In this document: piece by piece, positions 23,314-34,653 of the stretch
How the letters are laid out: each line of letters opens with the position of its first letter
Position numbering within the stretch: position 1 is the stretch's first letter
Source: Furcasterigmium furcatum
Lineage: Eukaryota; Ascomycota; Sordariomycetes; Glomerellales; Plectosphaerellaceae
DNA: 64,000 nucleotides
NCBI GenBank assembly: GCA_001599815.1
Contig: BCIA01000001.1
Span: 604,101 to 668,100, forward strand
Direction of reading: 5' to 3'
Translations under genes and position numbers: made by a program
Notes under the pieces: model-generated
Told to the model about the DNA's origin: nothing
Databases searched by the model: none
What the model saw: only the letters and a program-made list of their open reading frames with translations

Positions 23314-24286
23314 GGCGGGCAAGGATGTGTCTAGCAACGCTTGCTGGCGAGGAATGGGAGGAGCTGCAAAATGCTGCCTTGGTCTTGGCCGTCGAAGAGG
23401 CTGGGTGCAGAGGGGTGAAGCTGTTCGACAGCTCGGTCCGTTGACTCGCAGGTGGACGGGCGAACAACAAAAGTCTTTCCTCCGTGCGACACTTGAGGGT
23501 GTTCGACTGGTCGGGGGAGGGCCGTAAACACGCAAGATGCTGCCCGCAGGATAAGGGGCAGAGTGTCGCGTCTAGTCTCGGAACCTCGAGGTCTTCGCTG
23601 CTGCTGCTGCTGCTGCGCGTCGTGGTGAGCGATCAATTTGGAGAATTCATGCAGGCCTCCACAGCATTCAAAAGATAATGCTCGTGCCAGGTTCTGGGAT
23701 CGGTCGCAGTGTTCCTGCCGAGATGGGGCTGGAGCAGGGAAATCGAACATGCACTAAACCAAACTAACACGTCGTCGCGACTCATGCAGGGAGGCGTCTG
23801 GCTGCGACTCCATGTTACATGCATAATCGCCGCATTGATTGTAGTTGGGTGCCACTGACAACCGCCACAGCGCTTCCTGGTCCTGGGCTGGCATTTCTAT
23901 GTTCTTTCTCTTTGGGGTTTTGCCCCTTTGCCCTGTCGGATTCTGTCAGGTTGACTAGATTTGTCAGTCGAGTCGACCCGAGATTCCCAAAACCCAGTAA
24001 TGAATCCTCTCTCGAATATGCAAATAAATCAACATCTAAGCACGTAAACGGGGGTGGCATCCCTCCTTTTACCAGCATCGAACGACCATATCACTCTGGA
24101 GAGACCGAGGCATCACGGCCGTTTCTTTCACATTTGCTAGTCGCATTCCATCCCGAAACCTGGAAAGTTGCCTCCACAAGGCTCTGATAGATACCGACTG
24201 TCGCGTTCTCAAACCCAGCGGTTCAAGCGTACGCCTGCCAGGCATTTCGGCACAAACAGCAACATTGCCAACGGCGTGGCCCTGCG
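23314..24286. promoter_or_regulatory. Divergent promoter between DNM1 and COX19
   Basis: These 973 bp separate two head-to-head genes that both serve mitochondria. A (GCT)n microsatellite of six to seven units lies at 23597-23616, on the DNM1 leader side. The COX19 side is AT-richer. No TATA box is clear. Confidence 0.55.
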
Positions 24287-24737
24287 ATGAGTGCGTTCGG
24301 TGGCCCTGGGGGCATGCAGGCCTCGTCGAAGCCCACACCGTAAGTCAGACCATCCCAGAGCGAGCATCCCTCAACTATGAAGCATGCATGCGTGACTAAC
24401 TTTCTGATTCAAGCCCACAACGCGGCAGCTTTCCGCTTGACCACGATGGCGAATGCAAACATGTGATGGCTACATATCTAGCCTGCATGAAGAAGGCAGC
24501 CGGGGTAAATGACCCTGGCTGCCGCGACTTGGCCAAGTCCTACCTTTCTTGTCGGATGGACAGGTAGGAGCTCTTTTGATGAGGGAATGGCAAACTGCCG
24601 CTTACTTTCTCAACAGAAACCTCATGGCCAAAGATGAGTTCAGAAATCTTGGGTTTTCGGACCCATCGGATGCAGCAAGTCCGAACGAGGGGATGTCGCA
24701 GGGAGATACAGGCGCAAGAACGGTATCTTCACGATGA
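24287..24737 (+). CDS. cox19: Cytochrome c oxidase assembly protein Cox19
   Basis: Exons 24287-24339, 24414-24563 and 24617-24737 encode 107 residues. The CHCH core has two CX9C motifs, CKHVMATYLAC and CRDLAKSYLSC, preceded by RGSFPLDHDGEC as in Cox19. Such proteins are imported into the mitochondrial intermembrane space by the Mia40/Erv1 disulfide relay. Cox19 helps maintain the redox state of the copper chaperone Cox11 during cytochrome oxidase assembly. The N terminus is short and Gly/Ser-rich; the C terminus is disordered. Intron phases are 2 and 2, and the length is normal for the family. Confidence 0.95.
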
Positions 24738-25350
24738 TTATTCGTAAGTAGGCAGGTTTGGAGAGGGCGTGGCCTCAACAAGGGAACAAACACAACGCTT
24801 TGGCCGAGACCTCGCCCCGAGGCCAACTCTTTCTCATAAACACCTGCGAATGTATTCTTAGCTATGTATAATAGTACTCTGGGTATCCTGGCCGTAAGGG
24901 TCGGGGCATAGACTCATTAAATAGACATCATCAGGCGGTGCTTCTAGTGCAGAGAGACTGAGGCTCCTTCCCCCTTCGCTCGGGCAATCGGGCATTCAAT
25001 CAACACACCACCGGGACGCCTCCACCAATTACTTGTACCTGTGTGGTCGAGCGACACCTCCGTGGCCACGCCGAGCTGGCCCGACGTTACCCACTGGGTA
25101 GGTACCTACCCAGTTGCCGGGCCAACCAGAGACATCCGCAAAACACAGCCCGGTCGTGGCCAGGCCGACCGCCAAGCACTTCAGGTTGCTATGAACATAA
25201 AACCACATCACGTCCCTTTTGGCTACGATCCCACAACTAGATCAAAAGACTGAAGTATTCGCCAAGAATCACCACTTCCTCAGCCGCTCTATTGAAATTC
25301 GCGACCTACTACCACCATCCAGGTGTCTCCGCGAACCTGGTAACCTCGTC
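24738..25350. other. Intergenic region between COX19 and the LIM gene
   Basis: These 613 bp hold the COX19 3' end and the LIM gene promoter. They contain a perfect 22-bp palindrome, listed separately, about 240 bp upstream of the LIM start codon. Confidence 0.5.
25093..25114. repeat. Perfect 22-bp palindrome
   Basis: The arms ACTGGGTAGGT and ACCTACCCAGT meet without a spacer. The centre is TAGGTACCTA, a core that recurs in several other intergenic regions here. It could be a dimeric transcription-factor site or a cruciform. It lies upstream of the LIM-domain gene. Confidence 0.85.
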
Positions 25351-27865
25351 ATGTATCGTAGGAGATCCAGCGAGCGTGGCCGAAAGGTCACGCCGCCTTC
25401 TCCCACGTACATGAATAATGATCAGTTTGGTAGGCATTTTCCCTCTTGATCCCACCTTGGCGACACCTGCGCATGACTGACGTCTCCCATAAATAGCGGC
25501 CTACCTCGCAGACCTTCGCAACAACCGTGTGACCCGCCCAGGTGGCGCGCGGCCACTCCCCTCTTCGTCGAGGTCACAGACCAAAGATACCGCATCAACA
25601 GCATCTTCTTCTCAAGTTCCCGATGCAGCCCAGCACTCCACCAGAAGTGCTGAGACATCGCATGACCATGCCAACCCTGGCCTTGCGCAGCCTCCATTCA
25701 CGAGCACATCCTCTCGCCACTCCGCTGCCAGCGTCACGAGCGACAGCCGCCACTCCATGGTCTCGACACAAACTCCGTTGAAGCCTTCCGAAGTCCTCCC
25801 CAGTGCAACATACATGGAACGCGGTCAGCGGTGGATGGAGAGAGAGGAGGTCGGGTCTTTGCGGCAGGCCATGAATGTCATGAACGTCAAGGATCCCCAA
25901 TCGGGCAGCGTCGAAGACCAAGAAGACGAACGAATATACAACGCCGCGCTGGATGAGGCCTCCGAATTGGTCTGGCAGCATCGCAATGGGAACGGTCGTA
26001 CACCCGACCCCCACGCCCCGTACCGCTACAAGCCTCACATGAGGAAGAACAGCTACCAGCATGCTCGCGCTGCCAGCATCGGAAGAAGCGCCGGAGAATC
26101 CATCGTTGACAATGCTACCACTCACACGGAATACGTCACAACTACCAGCAGTCGTACATCCATGGATAGCGACATAACACACGGGAGAGGTCGCCATTCA
26201 CAGGACCATTCTCGAGATCCCGTCACTGGCGGTCAAAGTCAGGCTCCCGGTCCCAAAGGCCGCTACGGCGGCCTGGTCGGTAGCAAACGGCCCCCCTTGA
26301 CGACCGGGGCGCGGCGATCCAGCATGAAACGCAACATCAGCGGCGAAATCGAACAGCCTTTCTCGGGTGATCAGATATGGGAGGAGCCGGAAGGGCCAAA
26401 GGACGTGCCCGAGACCATCGTGGCCGATAACTCCAACGAAACCCTGGCTGACAAGCCGCGCAACCCGCAAAGTCGGGGTCGGAGTGTGTTCGACAAGCCA
26501 CAGGGCCATTTCAGTCCGCTCAAGGCCAGATCTACTGTTGAGATTCACCGAAACCCACCCTCGCAGTCACACAACCCTCGATACACCACCAACATCCCCA
26601 CCGCCAACGTTGCCGGAGATGATCAGGTCTACAAGAAGAATGGTGTAGAAATTAGAGGCGAGGACATCCGAGACGCAACGAGCATGAAGCTGAAGGACCG
26701 CAGTGTCAAGCTCCCGACGCCTTCTGCCGTCAGCGATAATCCTGACCGGCCGATTGTAAGCTTCGACGCCAACTGGCAACCACCAGAAGAGACAACTGAT
26801 CAAAAGTCAGGATCGGTCTGTACCGGGTTGTCGACACAAGGGTCTCGCCAAGGCAACCCAGCCATGGTCATTCCTACTATCGTGGTGGCAGAGGAGACTG
26901 AGAGGGGCCACCAAGCCCCGAAAGGCCCAACACCGCCGTCCATCGTCGTCCAGGACACACATGAACCCACCAGTACTTTCCCGAGTATCCCAGTAATCAT
27001 CACGCCCGATGACGACGACTCCAACAACAGCGGTTGCGGCAGCAATAGCAACACATCCGCTGGGTCGGGTGGCACAACAACATGCGCTCGCCCCTTACCC
27101 ACGCCGAATGCCGCGACGAGTAGAAGAAGCGTACCTGCCGGGCGCGCAAAGGGCCATTGGTCGCCTTCCCCTGGTCGCGGCCCTCGATCCGGTACACAGT
27201 GCCACGAGTGCGGCCTCGTCATTGAGGGGCGCTATGTGGCATTAGCAGGAACGACCGAACGATTCCACCCACGATGCTTCAGCTGCTATGCCTGCGGCAC
27301 CGGGCTTGAGGCACTCGAGATCAGCCCTGAGCCTGAGGCTGCTCGTAACGAGCGACTGGACCGCATACGCCGCAGGGCACATGGTGAAGTTCTAGAGGAG
27401 ATACCAGGGAAGACGGAGATCGACGATGGTGACACGCGCCTTCGATTCTACTGCCATCTTGACTGGCATGAGCTCTTTGCTCCCAGGTGCAAGCACTGCA
27501 AAACCCCAATCCTGGGGGAGCACATTGTGGCATTGGGTCAGCACTGGCACTACGGCCATTTCTTCTGTGCTGAGTGTGGCGATCCCTTTGAGCAGGGCAT
27601 GACACACATTGAGAAGGATGGCTATGCCTGGTGTATCAACTGCCAGACCAAGCGGACAGAGAGGCGTGCGCCCAAGTGCAAGATGTGCGGGATTGCGGTC
27701 ATTGGACAGTACCTGCGTGCTCTCGGAGGAGAGTGGCATGAGGAGTGCTTCCGGTGTGCGCACTGTCGGGGAGGATTCGAAGACGGGCAAATCTTCCCCA
27801 AGGAGGAGCAGGGGAGGATGGTAGTCTTGTGTACAGGCTGCCGCATGAGGGAACTGAAGGCATGA
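25351..27865 (+). CDS. Three-LIM-domain protein, paxillin-like
   Basis: Exons 25351-25429 and 25497-27865 encode 815 residues. The first 600 are disordered, with Ser, Arg and Pro clusters and a short conserved-looking N-terminal block (DQFAAYLADLRNNRVTRPGG). Three tandem zinc-binding LIM domains fill the C terminus from about residue 613: CHECGLVIEGRY..FHPRCFSCYAC, CKHCKTPILGEHI..HYGHFFCAECGDPF and CKMCGIAVIGQYL..WHEECFRCAHCRGGF. LIM1 carries an unusual charged insert of about 40 residues before its second half. Fungal paxillin-like LIM proteins act at cell tips and septa with Rho GTPases; that role here is inferred from domain order only. Splicing of the 67-bp intron is required to reach an ATG. 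Confidence 0.88.
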
Positions 27866-28278
27866 TGTGCTCATGAATGATGTCTGAATGGCAATGGGTT
27901 GGGTGATGCTTGAGGTGTCGGTGTTTGGTTTTCGGCGTTCTGATTCAAGCGACATCAGTAGTACGCGATCGTCAATGGAAGCAGGATCCGAAGCGTTTCA
28001 CAGGGCCAACGGAGTCCCTGCTGTTCACTACGTATCCCGAATACCAGGGCACTGGCTCATATTCTTGGAAAGATGGCTCGCAAAGGAAATGATATTGAGT
28101 CGTGATCATGGAGACGTGCCGCAGCCGTCTAGGTTGCTCTATCGAGTTGCGCTGTGCCCAGACAACCCATCTGGCACAGTCGTCGTCATAAAGCCCGGCG
28201 GCAGATGGCCTCCCAAAAACCAAGACGCCGTTCTCGCCTCAAACATGGATAGTCCCTGGAAGCTTCTGCTGAAGCCAT
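27866..28278. other. Convergent 3' region between the LIM gene and SUMO
   Basis: This 413-bp spacer between two convergent stop codons shows no gene features. Confidence 0.5.
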
Positions 28279-28653
28279 CTAGCATCCGCCAACCTGTTCC
28301 TGGTAGACCTCGAGGGTGTCGCCGTCCGCCATTTCGAGCTTTAGAGACAAACTGTCAGCGCGACCGCGCGTTACGTATACGCAGTAGATGCAAGCAGGAG
28401 AACGGGCACATACCGCGTCGGGGGTGTCGGTGGGCTGTACACGCTGACCCTCGAAGACGAATCGGACAGTAGCCAGAGACTTTCCTTGACGGTCGCAGAA
28501 GGCATTCATGAGCTTCTCGAGTTTGGTGGAGCGCTTGATCTTGAAGAAGACCTCGTTGTTGTTGTCAGTCACCTTGATGTTGAGGTGCTCAGCGTTGGCG
28601 GGTTCGCCGGCAGGGCCACCGGACGGGGTGCCGTTCTCTTGTTCCGCGGACAT
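28279..28653 (-). CDS. smt3: Small ubiquitin-related modifier (SUMO/Smt3) precursor
   Basis: Exons 28653-28414 and 28338-28279 encode 99 residues. A flexible N terminus of about 20 residues precedes the beta-grasp fold (HLNIKVTDNNNEVFFKIKRS, then FEGQRVQPTDTPDALEMADG). The chain ends in QVGGC: the protease Ulp1 would remove the final Cys to expose the Gly-Gly used for conjugation to lysines. SUMO modifies nuclear proteins involved in DNA repair, transcription and the septins. The 75-bp intron (GTATGT to CTAAAG) is phase 0. Length and all landmarks are typical. It is divergent from CMC4. Confidence 0.97.
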   Translation of the reverse strand: MSAEQENGTPSGGPAGEPANAEHLNIKVTDNNNEVFFKIKRSTKLEKLMNAFCDRQGKSLATVRFVFEGQRVQPTDTPDAVCARSPACIYCVYVTRGRADSLSLKLEMADGDTLEVYQEQVGGC

Positions 28654-29775
28654 GGTGGTGTCGAAGTAGTGGTCTGGGTTTTGAGCGTCAGCAGATAGAT
28701 CGCTTCAAGCCTACCAGAACTGCGGCAAGCCAACATGGCAGGCACGGCTGGGGGGCCGGGAGGCGAGCGACGCATGCATCCTCCTCTGTTTGTGGGAGGG
28801 GTGTTGTGGGCGTTGCGATCTTACAGGATGGAGTTTCGTTTGCGCTTGGTGATGAAGGTGCCGCACAACAGACTCGGGTTGAGGATAGAGGGAGTATCTG
28901 GGATCCGAGGAGTTTCCGTCTCAACAGGTTGAGGTCCTGAAGTTGAAATGGGTTAAGGTCGGAAGGGGATTACAAACGTAGTAAATGGAAGAAGGGTCGC
29001 AATCGACGAGGCGATGGTGCTTGCCCTTTAGGTGTGAAAGGCGGGAAGTGGGGACCAGGCTGCGACTGCTGGAACATGGCAGGAGGCGACATTGCTAGCG
29101 GCTGTAATTGGCCGGCCTCGAAGCCTGGCTCACCCCAGCTTAGGTAATCCTTCTTTTTGGAGGGTGGGCAGGAAGCTCTTGACAAACGCACAGCAAGGGG
29201 ATCGCTTCTCAAGTGCGGTGGATGAGGCGGGTATGCGTGTATTTCTACCTACCTCAGGTAGGTAGGCAGGTACGGCAGGCATCTTAAGTACCTAGCCAAG
29301 GCAAGCTTGGCTGACCTTGGTTAGGGATACTAGGTACGCATGTGATGTGTTTAATTGTAGCGAAAAGCTGAGCACGGCTGGCTCTCTCTCTCCACAACGA
29401 CTTGACCTATGACCACGCTGAGTGACGCTGCTCCTTCCAGTTCTTCGTCTGGAGGCAGCCGTTCCAGTACTCGCACAGCGTACCTATCCTCTAGAAGGCA
29501 CTGACGGAGACCCTTTTCACCTGATGTCAGAGGTCGAAAGATAGATCTTGACCCTCTAAATCCCGAGTTGCTGATGCATTATCATGACGTAAGGTGAGTG
29601 GGTTTTTCAAAAAGGTCGACGTCCTTTGGGATCACGCTCCAGGCCTCGCCCCGACCTACTTCGTTCACCTCCATCCGCGCATCTGGCGAGTTCCAGCCAC
29701 GCCACAGACATCTTCCAACAGGCTCCCCCATTCCAGAGATTACGCAGCACACCTACCGGTGTCCGAGTGGCAAAG
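28654..29775. promoter_or_regulatory. Divergent promoter between SUMO and CMC4
   Basis: About 1.1 kb lie between the divergent start codons. At 29245-29265 there is a perfect inverted repeat, CTACCTACCT and AGGTAGGTAG, separated by one C. It is followed by more CTAGG and TAGGTACG elements up to 29335. The CMC4 side is AT-rich. Confidence 0.55.
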
Positions 29776-30212
29776 ATGGTAAGACGTGCTGGCTGCCCAT
29801 GGCGACTGCTCGCCAGTTGACTGCCGACTGACACGTTCATCAGACCCTTCAGGACGACCTGCGGGCCACCCCGGCTTGTCATCCTCGCGCTGTAATCCAA
29901 CTCCATTCGTTGCAGGGCACACACAAGACCGCAGGCTGACCTTTGGGAATCGAACAGTGCGCCATCCAGAGTGAGTAACGCTGTCTCAGCATGCCATGAC
30001 GATGAGGCTGAGGGCGAGCATCAGACTGTTTGACCAAAAACAACTACGAGGAGGATAAATGCCAGTCGGTCATTTACGCCCTCTACGAATGCTGCGAGGC
30101 ATTTTACCGCGAGAAGGGGCATGATGCGTCCTCTCCGAGCTGCCCCAAGCCTGACCTGCTCAGGCTCAAACTGAGTCGGCTGCGCAACGACACGCAGGGC
30201 GGACAGTCGTAG
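29776..30212 (+). CDS. cmc4: Twin CX9C protein Cmc4, mitochondrial intermembrane space
   Basis: Four coding exons (29776-29778, 29844-29891, 29958-29970, 30025-30212) give 83 residues. The two CX9C motifs are CHPRACAIQNC and CQSVIYALYEC, followed by a double Cys and SCPKPDLLRLKL, which matches the Cmc4 family. Cmc4 is a Mia40 substrate in the intermembrane space whose precise job is not settled. The structure is unusual: the first coding exon is only the ATG, placed directly before GTAAGA, and exon 3 is 13 nt. An in-frame TGA lies just upstream of exon 2, so an unspliced start is excluded. Only this joining restores the Cys spacing. Introns are 65, 66 and 54 bp. Confidence 0.88.
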
Positions 30213-31080
30213 TAGACTAGGGAGGTAACACGCGTTGGGAGCGAGTTGGCACCTATGTACTATACTAGGTACTTACGAGGCAGTAAGAATGGGACGAAAC
30301 ATCGCAGGATGTGCCCTACTTTCGAGCTGTGCGTCCGCCAGCACAGGGAGAGCATGGCAACTTTCAGAAAGAGGGCATTGGCAAATTCCATATTCTAGGC
30401 CATCACGAGCACGCAAGAGACCCTCAAGGGGCCTGAACAAGTATTGACTACTTGCTCCGAGACTCTAAGGTGATTGCCATAAAGACATTGTTGAAGAAGA
30501 AAGAAGGAAACCAAAAAACTGCAGCAGGCTGACCAGCCAATTTATTCGTGAAATTCTGCCGTCTCCATCAGCTAGTGGGTCATATTCTAGCACTGTGCGA
30601 TACGTCCGGGCCTTCTCGAAGCAGCGCTGATTTCTTGCCTAGAAGGTACCTCACAGTGCATCAAGTTGAAGCAAAAGACCTGCGCAAAACAGCCCCAACA
30701 ACCCGCACGGTCCACCTTCGACCAGTCGCCCAACCGCGTTCAACCGCGAAAAGACCGAACAGAGCTCGATTCAAATAGCAACCAACATCCGACATCTTGA
30801 ACGCGGCAGCCGGATCGACCTCTTCCTGGACCTTCAATAACTGCTCCCCAACCACACACGAACTACAAACGTGCTCTGAAGTGTCGCACAGCCTACACGT
30901 GGCATGCTTGCCATCTCAACACACGGCAACTGAGCTGCGACGTGCTCTGTTTGCTATCCTTGCGCCAGCGACACCCTCCACACCTGGTGCTGACCTCGTC
31001 AATCCGCGACGGAACCGGTGACTTCCCCTCGTCGATGCTTGACGCTACCGCGTCTTGCTCAAGGTTCCTCGGCCGAGAAT
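30213..31080. other. Intergenic region between CMC4 and NUP84
   Basis: These 868 bp hold the CMC4 3' end and the NUP84 promoter and leader, with CTATACTAGGTACTTACG near 30258. No coding or RNA gene was recognised. Confidence 0.5.
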
Positions 31081-33955
31081 ATGAGTGCTCAAGGTAGCCC
31101 AATCGTGGCTCCGGTCGAAGGAGCACCTGAAGTTGGTGCCGAAGCTGAACTATTCGCCAATGCACTGGACGACTGCCTGGCACCTCACGGCACACCGAAG
31201 CAGCAACGGGACAGGATACTCAAATTGATTGACACATACTACCACCATGCTGCCGACAAGCTGAACCACCTGCGTGGTCACCAATCAGGGGGCTATGCAG
31301 GAACCGAGATGGATCTTGATGACGAGGAGCTTCAGGCCCCAGCGAGCGACACCGAGGTACGAAAATGGTCGAACGAAGCCCAAACATGGGACCTTGTCCG
31401 GCGCCTTGCACCACTACGATATACAGGTGAGAAGGCACAGGGGAAGTCGACGCCAACGGCACCATCGGACGGCGATGATCTCTGGGGCGCGTACATCGGA
31501 CAAAGCGGACAGATTCTGGAGAGGAAAAAGGTTCTGGAATGGCTCCAGCACAGCGCATCTGCCGGCCCAGATATCGACGACCTTGTTCGAGACCTCCAGC
31601 AGAATGCCGAGCGTGGAGAGATCATTGCTCATGGCTGGATTCATACTCGGACCGCCGTCAAACTGCACAAAGAACTTGTCGGGGCATCTCGTGCTCTGGA
31701 CCCCAGCGCTCCGGACGTTATTCGTAATCTCACGACGACAACCGGCGCGCCGCTGGTGTCTCATTTGGATCCCGACGCCGTCACCCGCCAATCCCGAAAG
31801 CTGCAACCCCAGGATGAATATTTCGAGCGGTCTATTTGGGTTGGATGCTACCAGCTTCTCCGCAGGGGCCGCAGCTTGGAAGATATTCGCGAGTGGTGCA
31901 CCGAGCGGACCGAGGTTTGGCGTGCGGTTTCCATGTCAGCCCTTCCCCTAGCTCTTGAGGGTGACGCCGTTTGCCCGAGGGATCAAGCAAGCACTCTAGC
32001 GCTCTGGAGACGACTGTGTTTCGCGACAGCTCGACAAGGAGGAACCGACGAGGTCGAAAGAGCAGTTTATGGCATCCTCTCCGGAGACATTCAGAGTGTT
32101 GAGAAGGTCTGCAAGTCTTGGGACGACACGCTTTTCATGCACTACAATGCCCTATTGCGAAGCCAATTCGACGACTTCGTTCTTGGCCAATGCCCACCGG
32201 AGTTTTCGGCCAGTCTATGTCAATCATTCCCTGCTTTCGACGCGGTGCAGTTTCACGGAGATCCGGGCACGACTGAGCGAAGATTGCTGAAGTCCTTGTC
32301 CACTAACTCTTCGACACGCCAAGAAGCAGCGGAACCCTCGAAGGCTCTGCAAGCAGCCGTCATTTCCAAAGACATCAGCCAGCACTTTTTTCAGCAGGGC
32401 CTGTCATTGGCGAGGGATCAGGGAAATTTTCGTTCGGCAGACGGCGATGGCAGTACCACAGCCAATACCCTGATTTCCGCAAAGGATTTCGATGGTCTTC
32501 GTGTCGCCGTTCATGTGTTCATCCTTCTCTCGGCCCTCGACATGCTGAGCTCATCTGGGCCGCAGTTTCGCATTCTGGACTCAGACGCGAGTCGTCGCGA
32601 CTTGCAAGAGGCCATTATCAGCGCCTACGTCACCCTACTGCGACTTGCAAACTACGAGGAACTGATACCGCTCTACTGCTCAAGGATGCTCCCTGACCGC
32701 GGTTACGAGACCCTGAGCCAGAATGTTCGCCACGTTGTCGATCGAGACTCGCGGCTCAACCTCTTGGATCTCATCCAGAAGGCCGGCCTTGACGTGGCAA
32801 GGTTTGTCAAGACACAACCACAGCTGGTTTTCAGCCTCGTCGACAGAGACGGCAGCATCGTGACAGTTCCCAAGGGCCAGTTCCGAATCATTGACCAGTC
32901 ACCCCCGTCTTTGAAATACGGTCGATTGATCAAGACGGATTTCTTCGGCGAGGACCCGGACACCATCGAAGAGAACGACGAGGCCCTGATCCGCTCACTA
33001 GAGTGGTTGATGTTGGTGGAAGAGACTTGGGTCGATGCTTTCCAGGTCGGCGTAAGCATCTACAGATTCTTCCTGAGTAAGTACGTCTTGTCTTCAAACA
33101 AACTCTCTCTCACACCAGAGGACAGGGACTATGCGCTTGAATGCGGCACGCCAGCTAGCCAACAGAGTCCCCATCAGCTCTATTCTGCGCTTGCGGGTCG
33201 AGTCGATGGAGGGTCAAGATGAGACTGACGCATTCTGGCTTCCCGACGACGAAGATGTCTTCTGGGCTGATCAGATGGAAGCACCGGCATCCGCGCGGTT
33301 GTCGCCTCGGCAGCTCGCAACACAGGCCCGCACATACAGGGACTTGGAGTGCCTGGTCAAGGCACTGGATGCGATGGAAACCATAGCTTCTTTGACGGAG
33401 CTATCACGAGAGTATGTGACTGCCAACTTGCTTGACCCGCTGCCTTTGCGCTAACCAAGAACCAGAGACTCGACTGCCACACGCGACTTCTGGAGTCGAG
33501 TGGGCACCGAGGTCAAGACAGCCAGAGAGTGCGTCATGCCACTCTTCAATGGCTGGCTCGAGGCAAGCGGTAGGTTTTTCGGGGGTAGGCGGCGAACGGA
33601 CTACCTCATGCTAACATACGCGGCAGATACAATCGCGGACTTGGAGAACATTCGGGATACATATCTGCCGGAAACCATACTGGCGTACGTGAGCACGTTA
33701 CACTTTGCAGGGACCTGTCTCTCGAGGGATCACCTTCTGGAGTGCATGGATCTGGCGGCAGTCATCGCTCAGAAGGGCTCCGGCGTCGCCGCTTGCTTTG
33801 TCAGAGAGAATAGGATGAAGGAGTTGGTCGAGTCTTTCGCCGCTTGCAGCAAAGCTTTGGCTATCGTCACAGGAGAGAAGAAGTCGGCGGGATCAAACAG
33901 CAAGAAGATGCGGGAGATGGGATGGTCTCGCGACTTGTGGTCTGTCAAACCATGA
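31081..33955 (+). CDS. nup84: Nucleoporin Nup84/Nup107
   Basis: Exons 31081-33076, 33126-33411, 33466-33569 and 33627-33955 encode 904 residues. It is an alpha-helical scaffold nucleoporin of the Y-shaped Nup84/Nup107 complex that coats the nuclear pore membrane. Family landmarks are the helical repeats around SIWVGCYQLLRRGRSLEDIREWC, the ALPLAL region, and the C-terminal helices YRFFL, LNAARQLANRVP and DLENIRDTYLPE. There are no FG repeats, signal peptide or membrane segment, as expected. The ATG at 31081 was chosen because the longer frame begins with GTG. Introns 2 and 3 have CTAAC branch sites. Intron 1 (49 bp) has two nearby AG sites; 33125 is the one that keeps the frame. Confidence 0.92.
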
Positions 33956-34653
33956 TAACGTGCTTTTGCGTTGCCCGGCCAGCCCACTGTCGAACGAACG
34001 GGACAGGGCCGCTGTATTTCATAAATAGCACCCGTGGATTGCAGCATGGTATGGCTGATACAAACAGGCACAGCAAAGGATGCAAGGTTACTGGAGGTGT
34101 CGAGGTGAATGACGGTTGTAGTGCCCAGAGGAACTACACTACCTAAACGGTCCAGGCCCCGTGGTCGTAGAATACATGGCTGGTCTAGTGGTGTTATCTG
34201 TCTTCAAAGTCGACGTGATCGTTCCGAGACGGCACATGAGGGAGGGTACAGACAGATACATTGCCCTTGAAGTATCTGCAATTGAGCAAGCGGATATCTC
34301 GATTTCTTAGAATCAAGAGGGAGGCCATGACGATTTCTTGAAGTTGACAGAGAGGTCATCTCGATTATCTCAGGCTCGATTTGACACCTGTTGGTCGACA
34401 AGGCGGTTCCGAGGGCGGCCATCCAGCGTCTTTTCTCTGTTCGACGGTCCTGTCAAGGAGGGTGTGGGGTTGGTGGCCAGTGAATGATGACTAAACAATG
34501 ATGGGCGACGTCAACTCCACGACAGGTAGTGGCACATCGCAACAACAGTGCATCTGCAATGTCCCTCCCAGCTTGTTCGCCCAAAGTGCCACGACGCTAG
34601 CCCATCCTACGACTCACAAGAAGCCATATTGTCCACCCACTGCTACCAAGAAA
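33956..34653. other. Intergenic region between NUP84 and VPS37
   Basis: These 698 bp hold the NUP84 3' end and the VPS37 promoter. An in-frame ATG at 34498 could extend VPS37 upstream, but the intervening sequence has no family character. Confidence 0.5.

Noticed and set aside
34498..34653. 52-codon upstream extension of Vps37 from an in-frame ATG
   Set aside because: The Pro-rich MSDPPPPVPPPKP start is the typical family N terminus; the extension has no family character, though it cannot be excluded.
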